64,000 bases of DNA from Pseudolabrys sp. Its GTDB lineage: Bacteria > Pseudomonadota > Alphaproteobacteria > Rhizobiales > Xanthobacteraceae. Position 1 is the first letter of the stretch, and each line of letters begins with the position of its first letter. This document shows, one piece after another, positions 17,868 to 28,556 of this stretch. The position numbers and the translations under genes were made by a program. The DNA is taken from assembly GCA_022841665.1 (NCBI GenBank), contig JALHRB010000001.1:62001-126000 (forward strand), written 5' to 3'. A model generated the notes under the pieces. The model ran no database searches and had not been told where the DNA came from. It saw nothing but the letters and a program-made list of their open reading frames with translations.

Positions 17868-18692
17868 ATGGCAGTCAGCCCCAACCAGCGCCGCACGGCC
17901 TTCTATTTCTCCGCGCACCAGGACGACTGGCAGCTTTTCATGAATCCGCCGGCCTTCGCGGACGTGCGCGCGGGCGACCCTTGCGTCTTCGTGCACATGA
18001 CCGCAGGCGACGCCGGCTTGGGCACGGGCGCGGCCGGGCGCAAGCAGCCGCTTTATCGCGCGCGCGAAAACGGCGCGCTGTGCGCAATCCGCTTCATGGC
18101 CGATCCCGACTGGGAACCGCCGGCAGAGCCGATGAGCGCAACAGAGACGATCAACGGCCATGCCATCGCCTGCGTGCGCTATCGCAACACGGCCGCCTAT
18201 TTTCTGCGCCTGCCCGACGGCAGCCCGGCCGGCACCGGCTATGCTGAGACCGGCCTGCAATCGTTGCAGCGGCTGGCCGACGGGCAGATCGATCGGATGA
18301 CGGCGGTCGACGGCTCGGCGTCGTTTCAAGACTGGGCCGATCTCGCCGCCACCTTGCGTGCGCTGATCGAACACGAGCGCGGCGAGATGCCGGCGACGCT
18401 GCATCTGCCCGATCCAGATGCCGGCATCAATCCGGGCGATCATTCGGATCATTATGTGACGGCGAAGGCCGCGCTCGACGCCGCGCGCGGCCTTACTTGC
18501 GAACGCGTGGGCCATCTCGGCTATGCCGGCATGAACCTCCCGCACAATCTCAGCCCGCAAGACCGCGACCGGCAGAACGCCGTCTATGCCGTCACCTTGG
18601 CCGGCGTTTCGGCTTGCGGCCATCCGACCGCCTGGCAGCATTACGACGAGGAGTTCATCGGCCGCGGCTACAGCCGCATTCTCACGGGCTGA
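17868..18692 (+). CDS. PIG-L/LmbE-like deacetylase family protein
   Basis: 274 residues. The N-terminal YFSAHQDDWQLF is a variant of the AHPDDE zinc and catalytic motif, with Gln for Pro and Trp for Glu. Residues around 188-204 (NPGDHSDHYVTAKAALDA) give the second metal motif HxDH. The family removes acetyl groups from N-acetylglucosaminyl compounds. The middle of the protein is not recognisable. The alteration of the DDE triad end suggests a divergent subgroup; activity needs testing. It is followed by a GST gene 68 bp downstream on the same strand. Confidence 0.75.
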   Translation: MAVSPNQRRTAFYFSAHQDDWQLFMNPPAFADVRAGDPCVFVHMTAGDAGLGTGAAGRKQPLYRARENGALCAIRFMADPDWEPPAEPMSATETINGHAIACVRYRNTAAYFLRLPDGSPAGTGYAETGLQSLQRLADGQIDRMTAVDGSASFQDWADLAATLRALIEHERGEMPATLHLPDPDAGINPGDHSDHYVTAKAALDAARGLTCERVGHLGYAGMNLPHNLSPQDRDRQNAVYAVTLAGVSACGHPTAWQHYDEEFIGRGYSRILTG

Positions 18693-18760
18693 CTTTCCCG
18701 ACTTGCAGCCGGATGGACGGCGCGACTATCGTCATGCACTGCCGCAATCAAGGTTGTGCA

Positions 18761-19459
18761 ATGATCAAGATCTTCGATCTCGCCGGACGCGACGAACGCC
18801 TGCGCTTCAGCCCTTATTGCTGGCGCACCAAGATGGCGCTCAAGCACAAGGGCCTGCCCTTCGAGACGACGCCGTGGCGATTCACCGAAAAGGAGATCGT
18901 GGGCGGCAGCGGCCGCGTGCCGACCCTCATCGATGGCGCCGAGAGGGTGCAGGATAGCTGGCAGATCGCGCTCTATCTCGACCGCAGCTATCCCGACCGC
19001 CCGCCTCTCATGAAGGACGATGCCGAGCGGGCAGCCGCGCACTTCATGAATTCCTGGTGCGACCTCACGCTGCATCCGGCCATGCGCGCGCTCGTACTGC
19101 TCGACGTGCACAAGGCGGCGGCGCAGAAAGACCAAGACTATTTCCGCAGCAGCCGCGAGAAGGCGCTGGGCATGACGCTGGAGCAGGCCTGCGGCGACCG
19201 CGCGGCCTGCCTGCCGATCTTCGTTAAAGCGATGGCGCCGGCGGAGGCCACGCTGGCCGAAACGGCCTTCTTCGGCGGCGCGCGCCCGAACTATTCCGAC
19301 TACGCGCTGTTCGGCTCGCTGCAATGGGCGAACGTCATCAGCGGAACGACCTTCCTGCCGGGCGGCTCGGCGGCGGCGGCGTGGTTCGAGCGCATGCTCG
19401 ATCTCTATGACGGCTTCGCGCGCAAGGCCCCGACCGTGCGGGAGCTGGCGGCGGCCTAG
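18761..19459 (+). CDS. Glutathione S-transferase family protein, LigE/beta-etherase-like
   Basis: 232 residues from ATG 18761; a longer open frame upstream overlaps the preceding gene and is discounted. The N-terminal thioredoxin fold reads SPYCWRTKMALKHKGLPFET and VPTLIDGAERVQDSWQIALY, and the helical domain has QDYFRSSREKALGMTLEQ and PNYSDYALFGSLQWAN. Both halves match the pattern of sphingomonad LigE/LigP beta-aryl etherases as I recall it. Related GSTs are also common in bacteria with no lignin pathway, so a general glutathione-dependent ether or halide cleavage is as likely. Confidence 0.85.
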   Translation: MIKIFDLAGRDERLRFSPYCWRTKMALKHKGLPFETTPWRFTEKEIVGGSGRVPTLIDGAERVQDSWQIALYLDRSYPDRPPLMKDDAERAAAHFMNSWCDLTLHPAMRALVLLDVHKAAAQKDQDYFRSSREKALGMTLEQACGDRAACLPIFVKAMAPAEATLAETAFFGGARPNYSDYALFGSLQWANVISGTTFLPGGSAAAAWFERMLDLYDGFARKAPTVRELAAA

Positions 19460-19541
19460 GAGGCGCCAGTTTCGCCCCCATGCCCGCGCAGCCCCATTGC
19501 CGCGCGGCTCTAATTGACTGAATCGATTAGAGTTTTGACCT

Positions 19542-19626
19542 TGGTGCGGTCGAGAGGACTCGAACCTCCACGGGTTGCCCCGCTAGCACCTCAAGCTAGT
19601 GCGTCTACCAATTCCGCCACGACCGC
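19542..19626 (-). tRNA. tRNA-Leu (anticodon GAG)
   Basis: 85 nt including an encoded 3' CCA. The acceptor stem GCGGTCG pairs with CGACCGC, the D arm reads GGCGGAATTGGTAGACGC, the anticodon loop TTGAGGT is closed by a CTAGC/GCTAG stem, there is a long variable arm typical of class II tRNA, and the T arm contains GGTTCGAGTCC. GAG reads CUC and CUU leucine codons. No integrase or direct repeat was seen beside it. Confidence 0.96.
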
Positions 19627-19808
19627 ATGGAGGTTGGACGAAGGCCTAAGCCGAACGTCCTGACGACGGCGGACCATGTAACAAATGGAGTCCGCAGGGA
19701 CAAGGGCCGCAAGCCCCTCCTCCCGCAAATATAGCAGGTGTTTTTCCGCAGAATTTCAAGCCGTTAGCGGGAGGCGCCGGGAGCGCCTATCTGCCCCTTG
19801 CGGGGCTG

Positions 19809-20051
19809 TCAGCGCATGTCGGGCGGGCGCGGCAGGAGCTCGGCCACTTCGACCGCGATGCGGTTGCCGTTGACCACCACGGTGCCTTTGGCCACCGCCA
19901 GGTTGTTGGCGAGGATGCTGACCGCGTCGTCCTCCCCGGCGTCCAGCTCGATGATGGCGCCGCGGCCGAGCCGCAGCACCTGGTGGATCGGCATAGACGT
20001 GGTGCCGAGCACCACGGTGATATCGACGGCAACCTTGTCGAGTGTGGCCAC
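19809..20051 (-). CDS. Small FliN/SpoA-domain protein
   Basis: 80 residues covering just one SpoA domain: VAVDITVVLGTTSMPIHQVL, LGRGAIIELD, and VNGNRIAVEVAELL match the C-terminal half of FliN, the flagellar motor switch protein. It lacks the N-terminal extension of full FliN and no other flagellar gene is near. It may be a stand-alone switch or type III secretion C-ring component encoded away from its cluster. Divergent from lipB. Confidence 0.8.
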   Translation of the reverse strand: MATLDKVAVDITVVLGTTSMPIHQVLRLGRGAIIELDAGEDDAVSILANNLAVAKGTVVVNGNRIAVEVAELLPRPPDMR

Positions 20052-20117
20052 GTGTGATTCCCATTTCCGCCCGCGCGATTGCGGGCGGCTCTGAGGTCAT
20101 CATGGTATGGTGAACGG

Positions 20118-20819
20118 GTGGTTAATATTCGTAACGAATTGAGTTTTGGCTTGGCCCCGGCGCCCGCAAGCGCCCCGGTGGAATGGCGCGTCAGCGATTC
20201 CCCGGTCGGCTACGCGGACGCGCTTGCCGCCATGGAGGCGCGGGTGGCCGATATCGCCGCCGGGCGCGCCCCGGAGCTGGTCTGGCTGCTGGAGCATCCC
20301 CCGCTCTACACGGCGGGCACCAGCGCGGACCCAGCGGACCTGCGGGAGGCGCGCTTTCCCGTGTTTGAGGCCGGGCGCGGCGGCCAGATGACCTATCACG
20401 GCCCCGGCCAGCGCGTGGCCTATGCGATGATCGACCTGCGCCGGCGCGGACCGGACGTGCGCCGCTTCGTGGCGACGCTGGAGGAATGGCTGATTCGCAC
20501 GCTGGCCGCCTTCAACGTCACCGGCGAGCGGCGCGAGGACCGCATCGGCGTCTGGGTGCGGCGGCCCGACAAGGGCGAAGGCTATGAGGACAAGATCGCC
20601 GCGCTCGGCATTCGCGTGAAGCAGTGGGTGACGCTGCACGGCGTCGCGCTCAACGTCGAGCCCGACCTCAGCCATTTCGGTGGCATCGTGCCCTGCGGCG
20701 TGAAGGAACAGCGCTACGGCGTCACCAGTTTGGCCGATCTCGGCCACATCGTCTCGATGGCGGAAGTGGACATGGCGATGCGGCGGGCATTTTCGCCGCT
20801 ATTTGAGGCAACGAGTTAG
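20118..20819 (+). CDS. lipB: Octanoyltransferase LipB
   Basis: 233 residues from the GTG at 20118 ([11 protein letters not shown]); a TTG at 20079 is open in frame but unlikely. Motifs: [25 protein letters not shown], the catalytic Lys in [17 protein letters not shown], and [17 protein letters not shown] with the catalytic Cys. It moves octanoate from acyl carrier protein to lipoyl domains of oxoacid dehydrogenases and glycine cleavage H protein. Its 3' end overlaps a convergent AT-richer gene by four bases. Confidence 0.96.
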   Translation: MVNIRNELSFGLAPAPASAPVEWRVSDSPVGYADALAAMEARVADIAAGRAPELVWLLEHPPLYTAGTSADPADLREARFPVFEAGRGGQMTYHGPGQRVAYAMIDLRRRGPDVRRFVATLEEWLIRTLAAFNVTGERREDRIGVWVRRPDKGEGYEDKIAALGIRVKQWVTLHGVALNVEPDLSHFGGIVPCGVKEQRYGVTSLADLGHIVSMAEVDMAMRRAFSPLFEATS

Positions 20820-21433
20820 GCTGCCTCTTCCTTTGGAAGAGTCTCGAAATAGTTATCAACCCAATTCAATTCTTTGGCGAGCGCGGTCTTTACCTGCTCA
20901 GGAATTGCATCTGTGACGTATGGGCGACTCTTACGTAAATCTAAAACCATGCCCTTGCAGTCAACACACTCGCCGATGCACAGATAGGATTCAATTAGGT
21001 GTATGCCGACGCCCGCCGCCTGAGGCGTCAACTCTGGCTTCATTGTATTCCAAAGCGAAACTAATCGCCTGCCGCCTCGCCCTAAGAGGCCAAATTCCGG
21101 CTCCAACTTAATTGTCAAAAAGCCCTTAGGTGACTGAAACTTTGTACTTGGCGGGGGGAAAAATGCGTATCGATCCTTTGACAGCCAATCAGCCAACGAA
21201 ACAAATCCACTTTTATTGTGCGCAATCTCCGACGCCCGTTGAATGCTCTTGAACACCGCTTCAGCCTCTGGAATTGGCTTTTTGCCAAAAGTCAGCCGCG
21301 CAGCCGCGTCTTTCAACGTCCAATAGAAATCGTACCCACCCTTTTTGGTGGCATACTTTTTATACTCGCGCTCTTTGTGCTTAACATCGAGCGAATAAAG
21401 CTTCAGAAATGCAGAGAGTCCGACCGTCGGCAT
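20816..21433 (-). CDS. Hypothetical protein, AT-richer orphan gene
   Basis: 205 residues from ATG 21431-21433 ([20 protein letters not shown]); the open frame reaches 21667 but the upstream part is low-quality. Not recognised. It is soluble, Lys/Glu/Tyr-rich early on ([19 protein letters not shown]), and has a short Cys pair [10 protein letters not shown] near residue 160. Base composition is clearly lower in GC than either neighbour, and codon use includes many AT-ending codons, suggesting recent acquisition. It sits alone between lipB and the acylphosphatase gene. A role in host defence or stress is possible but unsupported. Confidence 0.7.
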   Translation of the reverse strand: MPTVGLSAFLKLYSLDVKHKEREYKKYATKKGGYDFYWTLKDAAARLTFGKKPIPEAEAVFKSIQRASEIAHNKSGFVSLADWLSKDRYAFFPPPSTKFQSPKGFLTIKLEPEFGLLGRGGRRLVSLWNTMKPELTPQAAGVGIHLIESYLCIGECVDCKGMVLDLRKSRPYVTDAIPEQVKTALAKELNWVDNYFETLPKEEAA

Positions 21434-21581
21434 TGTGGTTAGCCCCCCGAAAAGCGGACTGCACTCAACTTGCCTGGACTCTTCTAACTGTCTGATTCGC
21501 ACTATGCAGGCAATAGAGGCCCGAAGGTATCGATGCCATTTTTCTGTGGAGCAGTTCGCCAAAATCGCTAGCACGAGGCAC

Positions 21582-21881
21582 TCAGGCCGTCGGCAACTCC
21601 GAGAACCTTTCCGCCGCTTCGCGCAAGCTGAGCTCGTCCGCACCGCCCTGACGCTCGTCGATCGCATCGACCCGCGCCCCGTAAGGCCCGCGCCGGCAGG
21701 CCTCGATCACGGCGGCGACGTTCTCCGGCGCGCCGGCAAGCACCGCCTCCACCGAGCCGTCGCGGCGGTTGCGCACCCAGCCTTCGACGCCGTGACGCAG
21801 CGCCTCGCGCGTGACGAAAGCGCGGTAGCCGACGCCCTGCACGCGCCCGCGGATGCTGAGATGCCGGATGACGTCGCTCAT
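21582..21881 (-). CDS. acyP: Acylphosphatase
   Basis: 99 residues from ATG 21879-21881. IRGRVQGVGYRAFVTREA carries the catalytic Arg and GWVRNRRDGSVEAVLAG the catalytic Asn, in the normal order for this small enzyme. It hydrolyses acyl phosphates such as acetyl phosphate or carbamoyl phosphate. The ATG overlaps the stop of the upstream cyclotransferase gene by four bases, so they form one transcript. A longer open frame upstream belongs to a shadow. Confidence 0.95.
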   Translation of the reverse strand: MSDVIRHLSIRGRVQGVGYRAFVTREALRHGVEGWVRNRRDGSVEAVLAGAPENVAAVIEACRRGPYGARVDAIDERQGGADELSLREAAERFSELPTA

Positions 21882-22297
21882 GCGGCCAGCCTTTCCAGCG
21901 ATGCGATGTAGCGCTGCGGCAGCTGCCAGCCGCGCGCCGCGGCGGCGATCGCCTCGACATAGCCGGGACGCGCGCGGCCTTCGACGCGCTGGCGCAGCAA
22001 ATAGATCATGGCCGGCACGAGGCGTCCGCCGCGCCGCACCGGCAGCGTGCGCAGATCGTAGAGTCCCGTGTGCAGCAATTCGTAGGCGTGCAGCGCCGCC
22101 ATGTCGCGCGGCGACACTTTCCACAAAACGCCGTGCACGCGGCAGCCCGGCGAGGGCCGCACCGAACCCCAGCCTTCGCGGCCGACGAAAAAGCGATAGC
22201 CCTCGAGCACCGCCGGGCCGAGCGCGCGCGCCTCCGGGCAGCGCCGCTTCATGGCGTCGCGATCCATGTTCGAGCCGTAGGCGAAATAGAACCGCAT
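21878..22297 (-). CDS. Gamma-glutamylcyclotransferase family protein
   Basis: 139 residues. It opens with FYFAYGSNMDRDAMKRRC, the YGSN loop that defines the cyclotransferase fold, then GYRFFVGREGWGSVRPSPG and HGVLWKVSPRDMAALHAYE, where the Glu is the catalytic acid position. Such enzymes release 5-oxoproline from gamma-glutamyl amines or glutathione breakdown products; specificity is unclear. First gene of a two-gene unit with acylphosphatase. Confidence 0.88.
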   Translation of the reverse strand: MRFYFAYGSNMDRDAMKRRCPEARALGPAVLEGYRFFVGREGWGSVRPSPGCRVHGVLWKVSPRDMAALHAYELLHTGLYDLRTLPVRRGGRLVPAMIYLLRQRVEGRARPGYVEAIAAAARGWQLPQRYIASLERLAA

Positions 22298-22336
22298 CGC
22301 GTCCTGCGTTTAGCAGAGCGGCGCGGGCGGCAACAA

Positions 22337-22621
22337 CTAGTCGCGCGGGACGGCGTCGAGCCGGTCGATCTCGCGCTCGTAGTCGCCCGGGCCGGCGTTT
22401 TCCGACGGATCGTCGTCGTGGATCGGATGGTCGGCATTGCCGCCATCGGCCTTCGGGGTGAAGCCGCCGCCCGCCGGCTCCTCGCCCTCGCGCGCATCGT
22501 CGCGCGGCGGCATCGAGTCGGGCGGGGTTTGGCGCTGGTCGCGCCGGCGCAGATCGTCGCTCAGGAGATCAGGCGACGTGTTGGTTTCCAGATCGGGGTC
22601 GCGTTCGCGTTTCGGAGGCAT
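22337..22621 (-). CDS. Hypothetical acidic, disordered protein
   Basis: 94 residues, not recognised. Very rich in Asp, Arg, Pro and Glu (DPDLETNTSPDLLSDDLRRR, HDDDPSENAGPGDYEREIDR) with no hydrophobic core, so probably disordered. It lies 51 bp after the SDR stop on the same strand. Composition differs from the shadow frames (no runs of Arg-Ala), which supports coding. Confidence 0.55.
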   Translation of the reverse strand: MPPKRERDPDLETNTSPDLLSDDLRRRDQRQTPPDSMPPRDDAREGEEPAGGGFTPKADGGNADHPIHDDDPSENAGPGDYEREIDRLDAVPRD

Positions 22622-22672
22622 AAGCCGGCTCCCTGTTTGTCTGGAGCAAACGCCCCGCCGTCGGCGCGGTTC

Positions 22673-23524
22673 CTAGCCGTTCACCACCGAGCCGCCATTG
22701 GGATGCAGCACCTGGCCGGTGATGTAGGACGCCTCCTCGCAGGCCAGAAACACGTAGCAGGGGGCGACCTCGTTCGGCTGGCCGGGGCGCTGCATCGGCG
22801 CCGCCAACCCGTGCTTGGCGACGTGGCCGGCGTCGAACGAGGCCGGGATCAACGGCGTCCAGATCGGCCCCGGCGCCACCGCGTTGACGCGGATGCCCTC
22901 CTCGATCAGCGCCTCCGACAGCGAGCGCGTCATGGTCACGATCGCGCCTTTGGTGGCCGAATAATCGAGCAGCGTCTTGTGACCCTGATAGGCGGTGATC
23001 GAAGCGGTGTTGATGATCGTACCGCCGCGCGCCATGTGGCGCAGCGCGTGCTTGGCCATGAAGAAATAGCTGAAGATGTTGGTGCGGAAGGTGCGTTCGA
23101 TCTGCCCCGCGTCGATCTTGCGGATGTCGCCGGTTTCGTGCTGCTCGGCTGCGTTGTTCACGAGAATATCGAGCCGGCCGAACTGCTCCACCGTCGCCTC
23201 GACCGCCGCCGCGCAGAAGGCCTCGTCGCCGACGTCGCCCGGCAACAGCAGCGCCTCGCTCCCCTCGCGCTTGACCGCGTCGCGGGTTGCGTTGGCGTCC
23301 TTGTGTTCCTCGAGATAGACGATCGCGGCGAGCGCGCCCTCGCGCGCCATCGCCACCGCGACCGCGCGGCCGATGCCGCTGTCGCCGCCGGTGATCAGCG
23401 CCACCTTGTCCTTGAGCTTGCCGACGCCCGGGTACTTGGGCGTGAAGTCGGGTTGCGGCCGCATCTTGTCTTCGCGGCCGGGCTGGTGTTCCTGCTGTTG
23501 GGCGGGCATCGGCGTGGCGGACAT
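22673..23524 (-). CDS. SDR family oxidoreductase, general-stress type
   Basis: 283 residues. Cofactor motif ALITGGDSGIGRAVAVAMA, NNAAEQ, catalytic Ser in NTASITAYQ, YSATK (Tyr and Lys), and APGPIWTPLIP. The N-terminal extension (QPDFTPKYPGVGKLKDKVAL) is typical of the long SDRs related to Bacillus general-stress and plant glucose/ribitol dehydrogenase-like proteins. It probably acts on a polyol or ketone under stress with NAD(P). The gene is followed by a small acidic protein that may share its transcript. Confidence 0.92.
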   Translation of the reverse strand: MSATPMPAQQQEHQPGREDKMRPQPDFTPKYPGVGKLKDKVALITGGDSGIGRAVAVAMAREGALAAIVYLEEHKDANATRDAVKREGSEALLLPGDVGDEAFCAAAVEATVEQFGRLDILVNNAAEQHETGDIRKIDAGQIERTFRTNIFSYFFMAKHALRHMARGGTIINTASITAYQGHKTLLDYSATKGAIVTMTRSLSEALIEEGIRVNAVAPGPIWTPLIPASFDAGHVAKHGLAAPMQRPGQPNEVAPCYVFLACEEASYITGQVLHPNGGSVVNG

Positions 23525-23585
23525 GAAACACCTCCGTGACGTGATTTCACGGGGCGAACGTTCTCAGCCGCAACCGGTTCCTGTG

Positions 23586-25589
<2,004 letters not shown>

Positions 25590-25660
25590 GCCGCGTTACC
25601 AACTCCCGGGCCGGCCTATTGGCTTTGCGGCGTCGCAGCGGAAAAGTCAACGGCGGCGGC

Positions 25661-26956
25661 CTAGCCTCCACGCATAGCCAGGGTCAGCCCGAGCGCGGCG
25701 CCGCCGGCGGCCCAGCAGGCGACCGTCATGACCGTGACGGCGGCGGCGAAACGGCCTCGCCCGATGGCAACGCTGATGACGAGCTTGGCGGTCATGTTGC
25801 TGACCACGGCGGCCAGGATCGCCAGGCTTGCAGCGAGCCCGGTCAGGGGTTCCGGCGCCAGCCGCGCCACGGAGATCGTGACGGCATCGACGTCGGCCAG
25901 ACCGAGACCGAGTGCTCCCAGCAGCGCGCCGTTGCTCCCGAATTGCTCGCCGAGGAGACGGCCGAGCACAATAACGACGCCAAGAAACAGGGCGAAACCG
26001 ACCACGGGCCAGAAGCTGAACGGATTGCGGAATTCGACCGGCGCGGCGTCCGCGCCCTTGCCCGCGGCAACGCGCCAGTAGATCAGCGCGATCGCCAAAG
26101 CGACCGCCACTAGCGTCGCCGTCGCCAGCGCCGGCCCGACAAAGACCAGCAGCAGCGGGTTGAGCGCAGCGACGATGGCGATGACGCGCAGAAACGAGAC
26201 CGCGGTTGCCGCCGCGACGCCGGCCGCCTGCAGGCGGGGAGCGCCCTCCTTCGAGGCGGCGCGGCGCGCATTCGTCAACGTCACCGCCGTCGAGGACACC
26301 AGCCCGCCGGCCAGCGCCGCCAGCAGCACGCCGCGCGTGGCGCCGAGATATTTCACCGCCCCATAGCCGAGGAAAGACACGCCGGCCAGCACGATGGCGA
26401 TCAACCACACCTCGCGCGGGTTGACGCCGCCGCCCGGCCCGACCGGCGTGTCGGGCACCACCGGGAGCACGATGAACGTCATGGCCAGGAGCACAAGCGC
26501 CGAACGCAGTTCCGGCCAGGTGATGCGCGCGACCCAGCCGTGGATATCCTCACGCGCCGCCAGGATGCCGGTCGCCACAACGGCGGCGGCAGCCGCCGCC
26601 CGCATGTCGCCGAGCACCGCATAGGCGCCGAGCGCGAAGGTGAGCATGGCGGCAACGATCGTGGTGGCGGAATAGCTGTCCGCGGCGCGCGCGGCGTCAC
26701 GTTCGAACAGTGCGGCGACCACGGCGTAAACGGCGAAGCCGAAGCCGAGCGTCAGGCCGGCGCCTTCGGCGGTGCCCGTCGCCTGCGCCAATGCGCCGAA
26801 GACGCCCCCCAGCAGGCCGCTCAGCGCAAAGGTGCGGATACCGGCCGCGCGGCTGCCGGGCTCGGCCTCGCGCGTTTTCCAGCCGCGCTCGAGTCCGATC
26901 AGCAGGCCGATGCCGAGCGCGACCGCGAGCCGCGAGAGCAATTGATCCGCTTCCAT
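25661..26956 (-). CDS. MgtC/SapB and DUF4010 family membrane protein
   Basis: 431 residues with about twelve membrane segments. The N-terminal 140 residues (LAVALGIGLLIGLERGWKTR, AAGIRTFALSGLLGGVFGAL) are the MgtC/SapB domain; the rest, with GGGVNPREVWLIAIVLAG and AGGLVSSTAVTLTNARR, matches DUF4010. Function of the fused family is not established; MgtC itself links to magnesium limitation and ATP synthase control. It reads in the same direction as pccA, ending upstream of that gene's start. Confidence 0.85.
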   Translation of the reverse strand: MEADQLLSRLAVALGIGLLIGLERGWKTREAEPGSRAAGIRTFALSGLLGGVFGALAQATGTAEGAGLTLGFGFAVYAVVAALFERDAARAADSYSATTIVAAMLTFALGAYAVLGDMRAAAAAAVVATGILAAREDIHGWVARITWPELRSALVLLAMTFIVLPVVPDTPVGPGGGVNPREVWLIAIVLAGVSFLGYGAVKYLGATRGVLLAALAGGLVSSTAVTLTNARRAASKEGAPRLQAAGVAAATAVSFLRVIAIVAALNPLLLVFVGPALATATLVAVALAIALIYWRVAAGKGADAAPVEFRNPFSFWPVVGFALFLGVVIVLGRLLGEQFGSNGALLGALGLGLADVDAVTISVARLAPEPLTGLAASLAILAAVVSNMTAKLVISVAIGRGRFAAAVTVMTVACWAAGGAALGLTLAMRGG

Positions 26957-27198
26957 TACGCACGCCTCCTCGGTGCGCCGACTCTAGGGGACGGACCTTT
27001 GCCGGCAAAGCACGCCGCCGCCGGCACCCGCCCGCTGGAAAATCCTTTCAGAACAGCCCCCGGGCGACGAACCCCGTTCTGTAAATGCGCCGCGTCTTGG
27101 GCCAGCCATCCTCTTTGTGCGGCGGCCTATTCCACCCGGGCATGGAACACTATAGATCAGCCGCATACACATCACACGTACGCGGCTTGGAGGTTGTC

Positions 27199-27861
27199 AT
27201 GGCTCTGGCAATTGGCGATATCGCTCCCGATTTCGAAGCGGAAACCACCGAAGGTCCTATCCGCTTTCACGACTGGCTCGGAAACTCCTGGGGCGTGCTG
27301 TTCTCGCATCCCAAGGACTTCACGCCCGTCTGCACCACCGAGCTCGGCACCATGGCCCGGCTCAAGCCCGAATTCGACAAGCGCAACACCAAGATCATCG
27401 GCCTGTCGGTCGATCCGGTCGACAACCACAAGAAATGGGCCGTCGACATCCAGGACGTGGTCGGCTTCGCGCCGAACTACCCGATGATCGGCGACACCGA
27501 GCTGAAGGTGTCGAAAGCCTACGGCATGTTGCCGGCCGCCGTCACGGGCGGCTCGGAAGGCCGCACCGCCGCCGACAACCAGACCGTCCGCAACGTGTTC
27601 ATCGTCGGACCGGACAAGAAGGTGAAGCTGATCCTGGTCTATCCGATGACCACCGGGCGCAACTTCGACGAAGTGCTGCGCGTGCTCGACTCGTTGCAGA
27701 TGACGGCCAAGCACCGCGTCGCCACCCCCGCCAACTGGAAGCAGGGTGACGACGTGATCATCGCCGGCTCGGTCAGCGACGACGAAGCCAAGAAGCTCTG
27801 GCCGCAGGGCTTCAAGGCGCCGCGGCCTTACATCCGCATCGTGCCGCAGCCGCGCGACTGA
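27199..27861 (+). CDS. 1-Cys peroxiredoxin (Prx6 family)
   Basis: 220 residues from ATG 27199, which has TTGGAGG just upstream; earlier in-frame Mets are ignored. FSHPKDFTPVCTTELGTMA has the peroxidatic Cys45, and there is no resolving Cys in a 2-Cys position. The extended C-terminal domain (VATPANWKQGDDVIIAGSVS, RPYIRIVPQP) is that of the Prx6 group. It reduces hydrogen peroxide and organic peroxides in the cytosol. A clear terminator follows. Confidence 0.96.
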   Translation: MALAIGDIAPDFEAETTEGPIRFHDWLGNSWGVLFSHPKDFTPVCTTELGTMARLKPEFDKRNTKIIGLSVDPVDNHKKWAVDIQDVVGFAPNYPMIGDTELKVSKAYGMLPAAVTGGSEGRTAADNQTVRNVFIVGPDKKVKLILVYPMTTGRNFDEVLRVLDSLQMTAKHRVATPANWKQGDDVIIAGSVSDDEAKKLWPQGFKAPRPYIRIVPQPRD

Positions 27862-27880
27862 CGCGGGCGGCCTGAAATCG

Positions 27881-27915
27881 GGCGCGAGCGGCAACGTTCG
27901 CGCCTTTTGCTTTTT
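27881..27915 (+). terminator. Rho-independent terminator after the peroxiredoxin gene
   Basis: Stem GGCGCGA (27881-27887) pairs with TCGCGCC (27898-27904) around a ten-base loop, followed by TTTTGCTTTTT. It lies 20 bp past the stop codon. Confidence 0.75.
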
Positions 27916-27941
27916 GGCCCGGTCTATATTTGGCGAGGACC

Positions 27942-28556
27942 ATGATCGATCTCGGCTTCATCCATCGCTACGTTCCGGCCGAACGCGAAGGCCTGCCTCC
28001 CCTGCTCCTTCTGCACGGCACCGGCGGCGACGAAAACGATCTGCTTCAGCTCGGCGCGCACCTGCTGCCCGGCGCGGCGTTATTGTCGCCGCGCGGCAAG
28101 GTGCTGGAGCACGGCATGCCGCGCTTTTTCCGCCGGCTGGCCGAAGGCGTGTTCGACATCGACGACCTGAAGGCGCGTACGGCCGAGCTGGCCGATTTCG
28201 TCATTGCCGCGCGCAAGGCCTACGGCCTGCAGGCGCCGGTCGCGGTCGGCTTTTCCAACGGCGCCAATATCGCGGCCGCGCTGCTGCTGACGCGGCCCGA
28301 GGTCCTACGCGGCGCCCTGCTCATGCGCGCCACCCTGCCGTTCGAGCCGCAGACCCCGCCTGCGTTGAACGCAATGCCGGTGCTCTTGCTTTCCGGCGCC
28401 GCCGACCCGATGGTGCGGCCCGCCGCGCGCGACCGGCTCGCCGCCGTGCTGCGCGCGGCCGGCGCCGCCCTCACCTACGAGACGGTGGCCGCCGGTCACA
28501 CTCTCACCGAGCAGGACCTCGCGCTTGCCGCCCGCTGGCTGGAGCAATTGCCATGA
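27942..28556 (+). CDS. Alpha/beta hydrolase, phospholipase/carboxylesterase (YpfH-like)
   Basis: 204 residues from ATG 27942; another start four codons earlier exists. LLLHGTGGDENDLLQLG forms the oxyanion region, AVGFSNGANIAAALLL the nucleophile Ser, SGAADPMV the Asp, and VAAGHTLTEQD the His. This is the esterase/phospholipase subfamily that includes YpfH and MhqD-like proteins. Cytoplasmic; substrate unknown. It is coupled to a hot-dog thioesterase by an ATGA overlap, so both may act on acyl or aryl esters. Confidence 0.88.
   Translation: MIDLGFIHRYVPAEREGLPPLLLLHGTGGDENDLLQLGAHLLPGAALLSPRGKVLEHGMPRFFRRLAEGVFDIDDLKARTAELADFVIAARKAYGLQAPVAVGFSNGANIAAALLLTRPEVLRGALLMRATLPFEPQTPPALNAMPVLLLSGAADPMVRPAARDRLAAVLRAAGAALTYETVAAGHTLTEQDLALAARWLEQLP

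Noticed and set aside
19542-21433. Genomic island integrated at tRNA-Leu
   Set aside because: The tRNA and lipB, a core gene, are between it and the AT-richer gene, and no repeat of the tRNA 3' end or integrase was found.
27085-27198. N-terminal extension of the peroxiredoxin gene
   Set aside because: A clear ribosome site and family-length protein start at 27199; the upstream part is not peroxiredoxin-like.
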